Source: Caulobacteraceae bacterium UBA5005
GTDB taxonomy: Bacteria; Pseudomonadota; Alphaproteobacteria; Caulobacterales; Caulobacteraceae
Direction: 5' to 3'
Length of the DNA: 38,386 nucleotides
Assembly: GCA_002398405.1 (NCBI GenBank)
Contig: DGYN01000051.1
Coordinates: 567-38,952, forward strand
How positions within the stretch are numbered: the first letter of the stretch is position 1; each line of letters starts with the position of its first letter. Under the pieces are notes generated by a model. The model was not told the origin of the DNA and searched no databases. It saw only the letters and a list, made by a program, of their open reading frames with translations. Of this stretch, positions 21,769 through 30,003 are shown one piece after another. The position numbers and the translations under genes were made by a program.

Positions 21769-23745
21769 TTGACGCAAGAGATCCAGACTCTGGACGAGAT
21801 CCTGCAGGCCGCCGCGGCGGCGTTCGAGGCGGGGCGGTTCGAGGAGACCGTGCAGGCCTACAGTGAGGTGATCGCTCTGCTGCCCGGCGATCCCGCGCCG
21901 ATCGCCAACCGGGCCATGAGCCTGATCGGCCTGGAGCGGTTTGAGGAAGCGCTCTTGGATCTCGATCAGGTCATCGCGCTGGCGCCGGACTGGCTTTGGG
22001 TCCGGGGGCATCGGGGGGCGATCCTGCATGAGTTGAAGCGCTACGAGGAAGCGCTGGAGAGTTACGAAAGCGTCCTCGCCCTCCAGCCGGATGATCCTCA
22101 GACCCTGAACAACCGGGCCGCCACCCTGATGGCGCTGGGGCGGCTTGAGGAGGCCCTGGCCGACTGCGACCATGCCCTGGCCCATTCGCCAGCCTACGCC
22201 CGGTGCCTCTGCAACCGCGGCGTCATTCTCTTCGCGCTTCGGCGCTATGCCGAGTCCCTTGACGCCAGCCAGCAGGCGGTGGCGGCCAAACCGGGGTTCG
22301 CCGAGGCCATGGTCCATTGCGGCTCGGCCCTGCTACGCCTGGGACGTCCCTCAGAGGCGCTGGCCTATAACGATCAGGCCCTGAACTGCGGCGGCCATCC
22401 CCATGCCCTGGGCGTCGCGGCCGATTGCGCGGCGAAGATGTGCGAATGGGACCGGTGGGAGGCCTACCGCGGGGCCCTGGCCACCGACCAGGAGGCCCTG
22501 GTTCCCCCCATGGTGGCCATGACCTATCTCGACGATGCGATGACGCACCGGCGCTATGCCGAGGGGCTGCGCGATCTCGTCGTCGTCCGGCCCCATCCGC
22601 CCCTTTGGCGGCAGCGGGCGCCGCATGAGCGGATCCGCGTTGGCTATCTGTCGGGGGACCTGGGCACCCATCCGGTCGGTTTCCTGATGGCCTACATCCT
22701 TGGCCGCTCTGACAAGAGCCGGTTCGAATTCCATGGCTTCTCCTTCGGTCCCGACGAGGAGAGCGAGGTCAGGACCCGTCTGCGGCAGGCCTTCGACCAT
22801 TTCCACGAGGTCCGCGGCTTGAGCGACGAAGCACTGGCCAATGTCATGGCGGAGCTTCAGATTGACATTGCCGTGGACCTTGGCGGCTACACCACGGGGG
22901 GAAACCTCGGCGCCCTGGCGCGGCGGCCCGCTCCGATCCAGGTCAACTATCTGGGCTTTCCCGGGACACTGGCGGCGGATTTCATCGACTACGTCATCGC
23001 CGACCCCGTCGTCCTGCCCTTCGATCAGCAGGCCGCCTACGCTGAGGCAATCGTCCACCTGCCGGACTGCTATCTTCCCTGCGACACCAGCCGGGCGATC
23101 GCCGCTGAGCCGCCCTCGCGGGAGGAGGTGGGGCTGCCGGCGGACGGGTTTGTTTTCTGCTGCTTCAACGCGGCCTGGAAAATGACGCCGCCTGTGTTCG
23201 ATGTCTGGATGCGTCTGCTGAAGGCGGTGGAGGGTAGCGTCCTCTGGCTGTCTTCGGACGGCCACGCTGACGCCAATCTCGTCCGCGAGGCGGAAAGGCG
23301 CGGTGTCAATCCCGCCAGGCTGGTATTCAAGAAGCGATTGGAATTCGACCGCCACTTGGCCAGCCACCGACTGGCGGACATCTTCCTCGACACCTGGCCA
23401 TACAACGCCCACGCCACCGCCAGTGAAGCCCTGTTCGCCGGCCTGCCGGTCCTGACCCGACGGGGCAGCGCCTTCGCCGGGCGGGTAGGGGCGAGCCTCC
23501 TCACCAACCTTGGCCTTCCGGAACTGATTACCGAAAGCCTGGAGGACTATGAGGCCCTAGCCCTGGCTCTAGCCCGCGATCCGCGGCGGCTGGCGACGAT
23601 CCGGGAAAAGCTCGCCCGTCACCGCGAAAGCTCTCCGCTGTTCGATGGCGACCGCTATGTCCGCAACCTGGAAACCGCCTTCAAGACCATGCACCAGGCG
23701 CGCCTGGAGGGGAGGGCGCCGGCGAGTTTCACCGTGGCCAGTTGA
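21769..23745 (+). CDS. TPR protein with OGT/SPINDLY-type glycosyltransferase domain
   Basis: A 658-residue protein. The N-terminal 240 residues are tetratricopeptide repeats of about 34 residues (for example ALLDLDQVIALAPDWLWV, YEEALESYESVLALQPDD and RLEEALADCDHALAHSP). The C-terminal part is a GT41 (O-GlcNAc transferase) domain: LSGDLGTHPVGFLMA carries the active-site His, RRPAPIQVNYLGFPGT and DYVIADPVVLP match the family, FNAAWKMTPPVFDVW holds the UDP-binding Lys, and LDTWPYNAHATASEAL follows. It probably O-glycosylates a protein recognised by the TPRs; in Caulobacter the related FlmG modifies flagellin. The start appears to be TTG 21769; no better one is in frame and the ribosome-binding site is weak. 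The partner is unknown. Confidence 0.9.
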   Translation: MTQEIQTLDEILQAAAAAFEAGRFEETVQAYSEVIALLPGDPAPIANRAMSLIGLERFEEALLDLDQVIALAPDWLWVRGHRGAILHELKRYEEALESYESVLALQPDDPQTLNNRAATLMALGRLEEALADCDHALAHSPAYARCLCNRGVILFALRRYAESLDASQQAVAAKPGFAEAMVHCGSALLRLGRPSEALAYNDQALNCGGHPHALGVAADCAAKMCEWDRWEAYRGALATDQEALVPPMVAMTYLDDAMTHRRYAEGLRDLVVVRPHPPLWRQRAPHERIRVGYLSGDLGTHPVGFLMAYILGRSDKSRFEFHGFSFGPDEESEVRTRLRQAFDHFHEVRGLSDEALANVMAELQIDIAVDLGGYTTGGNLGALARRPAPIQVNYLGFPGTLAADFIDYVIADPVVLPFDQQAAYAEAIVHLPDCYLPCDTSRAIAAEPPSREEVGLPADGFVFCCFNAAWKMTPPVFDVWMRLLKAVEGSVLWLSSDGHADANLVREAERRGVNPARLVFKKRLEFDRHLASHRLADIFLDTWPYNAHATASEALFAGLPVLTRRGSAFAGRVGASLLTNLGLPELITESLEDYEALALALARDPRRLATIREKLARHRESSPLFDGDRYVRNLETAFKTMHQARLEGRAPASFTVAS

Positions 23746-24490
23746 AGGAAAGGGTGGTCTCGCCAATGGTGCGGCCGTCCTCGTCAAAGCGGCGCTCGAT
23801 GAACCGGCCGTCGCCGTCCGCGCCGATGACCACGACCGAACTGCAGCGCGTGCCGTAGACCGGGCCGCGGATGAAGATCGCCGAACCGTTCCGTTCCTGG
23901 TCGAGGGTCAGGCCCGTCGCCGGCAAGAGTTCGTCCTTCGGACGGGCTTCATCGCCAAGCGCCGCGAGGAGCCGCGCGGGATCGTCGCCCGCCTCGTCCA
24001 GCCAGCGGCCGACGAAGGCCTTCAGCCGGTCGGTCTTGGGCCATCCGTCATCCAGCCCGCCGTTCGCCATGCCGTAGAGGCCCGGCCGCAGCACCATCCG
24101 CCGCGCCGCCGGCCGGTTGGCGAGATAGGCCGCTTCACCCTTATCGATGGTGATCAGGTTCATCGGGTTGAAAGCTTCGGCGTCGGACGGGCCGGGTCTT
24201 GCATAGCGGCCCTCGCCGGTCAGGACGTCGCTGACCAGAAGGCCCCGCGACGGCCTTGCCGGATCGGGCGGGCCAAAGCCGCGGACATTGGTGACCACCG
24301 CCAGACGGCCTTCCTCCGATACGCCGAGCCAGGAGCCGCCGGAGACCAGATCCAATCCGCCCAGAACCTTTGGCGAATCCCGCCATCGGGCCAGTGGCGC
24401 GGCGGCGCGGTCATGGCGCTCGTCGCGGTTGCCGGCCAGGACAACCGGCCAGCGCGGATGGACGCCAAGGGCGATGGCAAGGACGCACAT
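23729..24490 (-). CDS. NRDE family protein (TANGO2-like)
   Basis: A 253-residue protein of the NRDE/TANGO2 family. It begins MCVLAIALGVHPRWPVVLAGNRDE, with the NRDE signature at 21-24 and Cys2 directly after the initiator, as in Ntn-hydrolase-like folds. GGSWLGVSEEGRLAVVTNVR and the C-terminal YGTRCSSVVVIG are the other conserved blocks. The biochemical function of the family is unsettled; in animals TANGO2 is linked to haem and lipid handling. It lies 30 bp downstream of the first adhesin gene on the same strand and overlaps the convergent glycosyltransferase gene by 17 bp. A weak GACCG/CGGTC hairpin in the 30-bp gap might separate the two transcripts. Confidence 0.9.
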   Translation of the reverse strand: MCVLAIALGVHPRWPVVLAGNRDERHDRAAAPLARWRDSPKVLGGLDLVSGGSWLGVSEEGRLAVVTNVRGFGPPDPARPSRGLLVSDVLTGEGRYARPGPSDAEAFNPMNLITIDKGEAAYLANRPAARRMVLRPGLYGMANGGLDDGWPKTDRLKAFVGRWLDEAGDDPARLLAALGDEARPKDELLPATGLTLDQERNGSAIFIRGPVYGTRCSSVVVIGADGDGRFIERRFDEDGRTIGETTLSFNWPR

Positions 24491-24520
24491 CCCCTAGCCC
24501 TTAAAGGACCGGCGCCGCGG

Positions 24521-26950
24521 TCACCAGCCGATGGTGACGCCCGCCCTCGCCCCCGTGGTCCCGCTGACGCTGGATCCGGCCACGCCCGCGTTGGCCCAGA
24601 TCCGGTCGCTTAGCCGGGCGACGCCGCTGGCCGAGAAGCCCTGTTCGCCGCGATAGCTGGCGACGTTCATGGAGAGGGCGAAGCGGGAGTCCGGCGGGAT
24701 CATGGTTCCGCCCATGGCCATGGCGGCGGCCAGGCCGCCATCGGTGCGGCGCGCCTCGACCCGGACCTGTTCACCCAGCAGCCCGAGCTTGGTGTTGGTG
24801 GCGCTCTGACCGTTCTGCAGGGTGGCGATGTCGGCCTGCAGGGCGGAGATGTCGGCGGGACTAAAGGCCGACATTGCAAGGTTGCCGGCGCTGTCGGAGG
24901 TCGTGAACCGCGTGGGTCCGACCTGGGCCGCCGCGCTCGCCGCCGAGCCTAGGCCGGCGAGGGTGTGGATGGTGCTGGCTGTGCCGATCGCCACCTGGTT
25001 GGCGCGGTTGGCGACCGCGCCGTCGCCGATTGCGACACTTCCGGCGGCATTGGCTTGCGCGTTGTTGCCCAGCGCCACAGCGCCATTGCCGGTGGCCACG
25101 GTCTGATTGCCCATGGCCAGGGCCCCCGTGCCCGTAGCCTTGTTGTTGGCCCCCATGGCGACGGCCCCCGTGCCGGTGGCGATATTGGGGTCGCCGATGG
25201 CCACCGCGCCGTTGCCGGAAGCAATGTTGCCGGCCCCGATGGAGACCGCCTGGCCGCCGACCGCCTGCGCCTGATCGCCGATGGCCACCGACCGCGCCCC
25301 GCTGGCGATGCTGCCCGCCCCGACGGCGATGGATTGCGCGCCGGTCGCCTGAGGGCCAGGGCCGGTCATATTGGCCTTGAAATAGGTGGTGTTGGCTAGC
25401 GCCGTATTGGCGGTCCCCTGGGCCGTGGCGGCGTTGGCGAGGGCCGTGGTCGCTGTCGTCTGAGCTGTCGCCGCATTGGTCAGGGCGGTGTTGGCGGTGG
25501 CCTGGGCCGCTCCGGCCTCGTTGCGGGCTTGATTGGCGGTCGTCTGGGCGGCCGAAGCGTTGCCCAAGGCCGTGTTGGCGGTGGTTTGAGCCGCGGCCGC
25601 ATTGATGAGCGCCGTGTTGGCGGTGGTCTGGGCCGCAGCGGCCTTGGTGATCGCTGTGTCGGCGGTGGTTTGAGCCTTGGTGGCCGCGGCCTTGACCACC
25701 ACGACACCCAGAAGGGCAAGGTTCGCGGTCCCCTGGGCCATCTTGGCGTCCAGGATCGCCGTATCAGCCGTGGTCTGAGCGGTCGCCGCATTGGCAAGGG
25801 CGGTATCGGCCGTGGTCTGGGCGGTTGCAGCGTTGGTGAGAGCCGTATTGGCCGTCGTCGCCACCCCGGTCAGCTGGTTCATGTTGACCGCGTCGTTGTT
25901 GCCGACGCCGTCCGCGACGTTGACGATGCGCCGCTGCAGGATGGTCGTCCCGACCGACACGGTGTCGGCGACATTGGCGATCGAGCCCTGACCGATAGCG
26001 ACCGCGCCCGCCGCAGTGGCCGACGCCTTCTGGCCGAAGGCGATGGCGCCGTCTTTGGTCGCCTGCGCCTTGGTGCCAATGGCGATGGTGTTGTCGGCCT
26101 TGATGCTGCTGCCGGCCTCCAGGCCGATGGCGATGTTGCGGTTGCCGGTGACCTTGTTGCCGGACTCAGGACCAATCGCGGTGTTGTTGTTGCCGTTGAC
26201 GAAGTTGGATGAGTAGGTCCCGACACCGGTGTTATTGTTGCCCTGAATCTGGAAGCCAGACGCGGGACCGAGCGTGGTGTTCGCCTCGCCCTTTATGAAG
26301 ACGCCGGAATCAACGCCGAGCGCGGCGTTGGCGTCGCCGGCTACCCCTACGGACGAACCTGCGCCTATGCCGACGTTGACATTTCCCGTGACGGCCTTCG
26401 AGGAGCCCGGCCCGATGCCGACATTGGCCTTGCCCGTAACGGCGCTCGAGGCCACAAAGCCCACCCCAATATTGAAGTCGCCATCGACCAGCAGCGAGGA
26501 TCCGCTGCCAACGCCGACGTTGTAATTCCCGGTCACCTGGCCCGAGGCCTCGGCGCCAACCCCGACATTGTTGTTGCCGGTGACCGTGGCTGAGGCGCCG
26601 TAGCCGACCCCGACGTTGGCGGAGCCCTCGACATCGGTGGCCGCCAGAGCGCCAAGCCCCGTGTTTCCGTCTCCAACGATCTTGGTTCCGGCCCCAATCC
26701 CGAAGACGCTGTTGTCCCAGCCCTCAACGCTGACCAGGGCGCCGGCGCCTACGCCGCTGTTCTTGCTGCCCGTCACATCCGCGCAAGAGCCACTCCCCAG
26801 GCCTGTGTTATGGTCCCCCGTCACCGTGCCCGAGGTGGCGCAGGTTCCGACATTCTGGGCCCGGGCCGGATCTGTGGAGATCAGCAACGCGGTGGCCGAA
26901 ACGCCGGCGATGGCGGCGGCTTGTGAAAAACGATCCCAGCGCATGGGCAT
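24521..26950 (-). CDS. Trimeric autotransporter adhesin (YadA-like), long-headed copy
   Basis: An 809-residue type Vc autotransporter. Residues 1-31 are a signal peptide ending DPARA|QN. Residues 43-282 form 15 consecutive 16-residue units of pattern [VI]-x-G-x-x-N-x-x-[VILF]-G. Residues 286-335 are canonical 14-residue head repeats (NTIAIG, GAVAIG). A neck follows (RRIVNVADG...DAVNMNQL, 340-360), then an Ala-rich coiled-coil stalk of 14-residue units at 361-520. A second head spans 537-655, and the C-terminal 75 residues form the YadA anchor, ending in the aromatic TIGW. It starts at ATG 26950 behind AGGGGGA. Cys37 and Cys56 lie at the tip. The role would be surface adhesion; the ligand is unknown. 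Confidence 0.93.
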   Translation of the reverse strand: MPMRWDRFSQAAAIAGVSATALLISTDPARAQNVGTCATSGTVTGDHNTGLGSGSCADVTGSKNSGVGAGALVSVEGWDNSVFGIGAGTKIVGDGNTGLGALAATDVEGSANVGVGYGASATVTGNNNVGVGAEASGQVTGNYNVGVGSGSSLLVDGDFNIGVGFVASSAVTGKANVGIGPGSSKAVTGNVNVGIGAGSSVGVAGDANAALGVDSGVFIKGEANTTLGPASGFQIQGNNNTGVGTYSSNFVNGNNNTAIGPESGNKVTGNRNIAIGLEAGSSIKADNTIAIGTKAQATKDGAIAFGQKASATAAGAVAIGQGSIANVADTVSVGTTILQRRIVNVADGVGNNDAVNMNQLTGVATTANTALTNAATAQTTADTALANAATAQTTADTAILDAKMAQGTANLALLGVVVVKAAATKAQTTADTAITKAAAAQTTANTALINAAAAQTTANTALGNASAAQTTANQARNEAGAAQATANTALTNAATAQTTATTALANAATAQGTANTALANTTYFKANMTGPGPQATGAQSIAVGAGSIASGARSVAIGDQAQAVGGQAVSIGAGNIASGNGAVAIGDPNIATGTGAVAMGANNKATGTGALAMGNQTVATGNGAVALGNNAQANAAGSVAIGDGAVANRANQVAIGTASTIHTLAGLGSAASAAAQVGPTRFTTSDSAGNLAMSAFSPADISALQADIATLQNGQSATNTKLGLLGEQVRVEARRTDGGLAAAMAMGGTMIPPDSRFALSMNVASYRGEQGFSASGVARLSDRIWANAGVAGSSVSGTTGARAGVTIGW
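25391..25870 (-). repeat. 14-residue (42-bp) stalk repeats in the first adhesin
   Basis: Residues 361-520 are about eleven units of pattern T-A-[ND]-T-A-L-x-N-A-A-x-A-Q-T. One unit (408-428) is 21 residues long and carries the insert LGVVVV, so the heptad phase is kept. At DNA level the copies are similar enough to slip or recombine. This is coding repeat DNA, not a CRISPR array. Confidence 0.85.
26105..26824 (-). repeat. 16-residue (48-bp) head repeats, 15 copies, in the first adhesin
   Basis: Residues 43-282 divide without a gap into 15 units of exactly 16 residues, such as VTGNNNVGVGAEASGQ and VTGKANVGIGPGSSKA. Invariant or near-invariant positions are a beta-branched residue at 1, Gly at 3, Asn at 6 and Gly at 10. 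The 14-residue YadA head repeat follows from residue 286. Confidence 0.9.
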
Positions 26951-27228
26951 GGTTCTATCCCCCTGAAGAACTTGGGCTGACTATTGGAGCGGTGGACAGA
27001 ATCCCGGCGACGCGCCCACTTGGTTTTTCGTAAAAGATTTCTTTCGGCCTGGAGTCAAGTCAACGAACGCTGTTCCGCGAATCTTGGATTTGACTGTCTA
27101 GCCAACGTCTTGGCCGCGCCGGCGATTGATTTTCCTGGGCGCGGGCCTGACGGTCTATCGTGACAACATGAAGGTTGCGCCGCCCCTGGCTCTCGCCGCC
27201 ACCCCGTTCTGCCAAAGGGGTTCCAGCG
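26951..27228. other. 278-bp intergenic region between the two adhesin genes
   Basis: No gene is supported here. The segment next to the first adhesin (about 27019-27050, GGTTTTTCGTAAAAGATTTCTTTCGG) is distinctly A+T-rich for this genome and probably holds its promoter. A weak ACCCC/GGGGT hairpin near 27210-27222 may help end the second adhesin's transcript. I see no clear terminator T-run. Confidence 0.35.
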
Positions 27229-29391
27229 TCACCATCCGATCGTGACCCCGGCCCGGGCGACGCCCCGGCCGCCCGAAGCGCCCGCGAACCCGGCATTGGC
27301 CCAGATCCTGTCGCCGACCCGCGCGACGCCGCTGGCCGCATAGCCCTCCTGGCCGTTGTAGCTGGCGACATTCATGGAAAGCGCGAACCGGGCGTCCGGC
27401 GGGATCATTGAGCCGGTCAAGGCGGCGGTAGCGGCGATGCCGCCGTCGACCCGGCGCATCTCGCTCTGCATCTGGACGCCCAGGGCGCCGAGCTTGGAGT
27501 TGGCGGCGGCCATGTCCGCCTGCAGGGCGGCGATATCGCTGGGTCCATAGGCCGACCAGGCAAGGTTGCCCGACTGGTCTGTGTGCACGAACCGCGTTGG
27601 CCCGCTCTGGGCGGCAGTGCTCGCCGCCGAGGCGACGCCGGCCAGGGTGTGGGTGGTGGCGGCGTTGCCCACCGCCACCTGTCCGGCGCGGGTTGCGACC
27701 GCCCCGTCGCCGATGGCGACGCTGCCCGCGGCGTTAGCCTGGGCGTTGTTGCCGATCGCGACCGAGCCGTTGCCGGTGGCCACGGACTTGTTGCCCAGGG
27801 CGACGGCGCCGGTTCCCGTGGCGGTGTTGTCCGCGCCAAGCGCGATGGCGCCGGTCCCGGTCGCGATGTTGGGGTCGCCAATGGCCACCGCGCCGTTGCC
27901 GGAGGCGATATTGCCCGAGCCGATGGAGACGGCCGCTCCGTTCTGAGCCTTGGCGTTGAATCCGAAAGCGATGGATTCCTTGCCGCTGGCGATGGCCCCG
28001 GCGCCGAGCGCGAGGGAATTCTCGCCCGTCGCCTGTGGGCCCGCGCCGGTCATGTTGGCCTTGAAATAGGTGGTGTTGGCGAGCGCCGAATTGGCCGTGG
28101 CCTGGGCCGCGTCGGCCTTGTTGATGGCGGTGTTGGCGGTGGTCTGGGCCACGGCCGCGTTGGTGAGGGCGGTGTTGGCCGTCCCCTGGGCCGTCGCCGC
28201 ATTGGTGAGGGCCGAATTGGCGATGTTGTTGGCGATGGCCGCCTTGGTCAGGGCGTCGTTCGCCGTCGATTGCGCGAGGCCGGCCTTGGTGATCGCCGTA
28301 TCGGCGGCAGCCTGGGCGGCGGCGGCATTGAGGATCGCGGTATTTCCTGTGGCCAGCGCCGTGTTGGCTGTGGTCTGGGCGGCGTCGGCCTTGGTTCCAG
28401 CGATGGTGGCGCTGTCCTGGGCGGCGTTGGCCAGGATGGTCGCCGTATTGGCCGTGGCCTGAGCCAGACCGGCGGCCGCCTGGGCGGTGTTGGCCGAGGC
28501 CTGCGCCAAGCCGGCGTTGGCCAGCGCTGTGGTGGCGTCGAGCCCGGCCTTAGTGGCGGCGGTCTGGGCGGCGTCAGCGGTGTTCTGGGCGGTGGTGACC
28601 GTGGTGATGACGGCGTTGAGCTGGTTAAGGTTCACCGCGTCCGTGGCCTTGGTCCCCGCCGCCACATTGACCAGCCGTCGTTCAGACCCGGCTGAGCCGA
28701 ACGATACCGTGTTGATCTCGGTCGCAACCGAGCCAGAGCCGATAGCGACGGAATTGGCGGTGTTGGCCGCGGCGTTCCCCCCGATGGCGATGCTCCCGGC
28801 CGCCGAAACGCCCGCGTTCCTGCCGATAGCGATGGAGGCGTCCCCGAACGCGAGGGAACCCGAGCCCACAGCAACAGCGGCGTTGGCCGCCGAGGTGTTG
28901 GCCCCGGTTCCGAGGACCAGGTTGTCGTTCCCGTTGATTCCGCCGCCGGCGCCGAACCCGACCACCACGTTCTGCTTGCCGTTCAAGCCACTGCCGGAGG
29001 TCGCACCGACGGCGATGTTGCTGTCGCCCTTGGTAAAGAGTCCCGCGTTTCGGCCGACGCTGACGTTATCGTTGCCCTGCACCAGGCTTCCAGAGCTTTG
29101 GCCAATGCCGACGTTATCGTTGCCCTTGGTGAGCTGGCCCGCAGCGCCGCCGACAAAGACGTTGACGTTACCTTCCAGAAAGGTGCCCGTGGATGTCCCG
29201 ATGAGGGTGTTGAAGTCGCCCGTCACCAGGGTGCAGCTTTGGGTTCCTTCGCCGTGGTTGAAGTTCCCGGTGGCGCCGCCGGCGCAGGTGCCGGTGTTCT
29301 GGGCCTGGGCGGGATCGGCGGCAAGGAGGGCAAGGGTCGAGCCTCCAAGGACGATTGCGGTCTGCGTAAAGCGGTTCCAGTGGTTGGACAT
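27229..29391 (-). CDS. Trimeric autotransporter adhesin (YadA-like), short-headed copy
   Basis: A 720-residue paralogue of the adhesin immediately downstream. The signal peptide ends DPAQA|QN near residue 30; Cys36 and Cys53 lie close to the mature N-terminus. Residues 40-167 are 8 units of the 16-residue head repeat (for example VQGNDNVSVGRNAGLF). They are followed by canonical 14-residue head repeats (GSIAIG, NSVAIG), a neck (RRLVNVAAG...DAVNLNQL), an irregular Ala-rich stalk, a second head nearly identical to that of its neighbour, and the YadA anchor ending TIGW. The start is ATG 29391 with AAGGGG upstream; the open frame further upstream is only the antisense of cdd. A 278-bp gap separates the two adhesins. 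Confidence 0.93.
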   Translation of the reverse strand: MSNHWNRFTQTAIVLGGSTLALLAADPAQAQNTGTCAGGATGNFNHGEGTQSCTLVTGDFNTLIGTSTGTFLEGNVNVFVGGAAGQLTKGNDNVGIGQSSGSLVQGNDNVSVGRNAGLFTKGDSNIAVGATSGSGLNGKQNVVVGFGAGGGINGNDNLVLGTGANTSAANAAVAVGSGSLAFGDASIAIGRNAGVSAAGSIAIGGNAAANTANSVAIGSGSVATEINTVSFGSAGSERRLVNVAAGTKATDAVNLNQLNAVITTVTTAQNTADAAQTAATKAGLDATTALANAGLAQASANTAQAAAGLAQATANTATILANAAQDSATIAGTKADAAQTTANTALATGNTAILNAAAAQAAADTAITKAGLAQSTANDALTKAAIANNIANSALTNAATAQGTANTALTNAAVAQTTANTAINKADAAQATANSALANTTYFKANMTGAGPQATGENSLALGAGAIASGKESIAFGFNAKAQNGAAVSIGSGNIASGNGAVAIGDPNIATGTGAIALGADNTATGTGAVALGNKSVATGNGSVAIGNNAQANAAGSVAIGDGAVATRAGQVAVGNAATTHTLAGVASAASTAAQSGPTRFVHTDQSGNLAWSAYGPSDIAALQADMAAANSKLGALGVQMQSEMRRVDGGIAATAALTGSMIPPDARFALSMNVASYNGQEGYAASGVARVGDRIWANAGFAGASGGRGVARAGVTIGW
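28891..29274 (-). repeat. 16-residue (48-bp) head repeats, 8 copies, in the second adhesin
   Basis: Residues 40-167 divide into 8 ungapped 16-residue units of the same pattern as in the first adhesin, from ATGNFNHGEGTQSCTL to INGNDNLVLGTGANTS. The seven-unit difference from the neighbouring gene explains most of the length difference between the proteins' heads. Confidence 0.88.
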
Positions 29392-29550
29392 TGGGGGCCC
29401 CTTGGGATTTGAACAGCGGCTCAAGGCCGACAGACGCGGCGAAAAACAAAGAACGCTGATATGCGACTTGCCAATGTCGGGCGTTAGACACAAGGGGGCG
29501 GAGCAGAACGCCGGTGGCGCAGTCCACGCTTGATGCTTATCGTGGCGGCC

Positions 29551-29994
29551 ATGAGCGACCCTCTGATTGAGAAAGCCCGCGCCGCAGCGCTTACCGCCTA
29601 CGCCCCCTATTCGAAGTTCAGCGTCGGCTGCGCCATCGAGAGCATCGACGGCGAGGTGGTCACCGGGGCGAATATGGAAAACGCCTGCTACCGCCTGGGA
29701 ATCTGCGCGGAGGTCTCGGCCCTGACCTTGGCCCAGCAAGCCTTCGGACTTGGCAAGGTGGCGCGGGTCGCGGTTTCAGGCGGCGACGCCTCAGGCGGGA
29801 TGCTTAAGGGCCGGATGATCGTCACCTGCTGCGGCGCCTGCCGTCAGTCGATCCTGGAGGCGGCTCAGGTGGGCGGGCGTAATGTCGAGATCCTCTGCGC
29901 CAACGGCGATGGCGACGGGTTCACCGCGACCACGATCAACGACCTGCTGCCCCTGTCCTTCGGGCCGGACAATTTGCGCGACGCCGGGGGCTAG
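29551..29994 (+). CDS. cdd: Cytidine deaminase
   Basis: A 147-residue homotetrameric-type cytidine deaminase, converting cytidine and deoxycytidine to uridine forms in pyrimidine salvage. The zinc site is seen as Cys52 and catalytic Glu54 in GICAEVSAL, and Cys94 and Cys97 in CCGACRQ. The usual PCGACRQ has become TCCGACRQ, with Cys93 replacing the proline. NMENACYRLG is the substrate loop. The start is taken as ATG 29551 (MSDPLIEKARAAALTAYAPYS); ATG 29533 and TTG 29530 are in-frame alternatives and none has a strong ribosome-binding site. It opens the nucleoside salvage neighbourhood and is convergent with the oxygenase gene. Confidence 0.93.
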   Translation: MSDPLIEKARAAALTAYAPYSKFSVGCAIESIDGEVVTGANMENACYRLGICAEVSALTLAQQAFGLGKVARVAVSGGDASGGMLKGRMIVTCCGACRQSILEAAQVGGRNVEILCANGDGDGFTATTINDLLPLSFGPDNLRDAGG

Positions 29995-30003
29995 CCCCTT
30001 CGT

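Noticed and set aside
24900..29274. Repeats that could be mistaken for a CRISPR or tandem-repeat array
   Set aside because: The periods are 42-48 bp, in frame, and encode conserved adhesin units without unrelated spacers.
25529..29533. Several long plus-strand frames with repetitive Gly/Arg or Ala/Pro sequence opposite the adhesins
   Set aside because: They are antisense images of the adhesin repeats; repetition in them follows from the coding repeats.
29392..29739. N-terminal extension of the second adhesin
   Set aside because: The frame runs on upstream of ATG 29391, but that part is antisense to cdd, and a signal peptide with a good ribosome-binding site starts at 29391.
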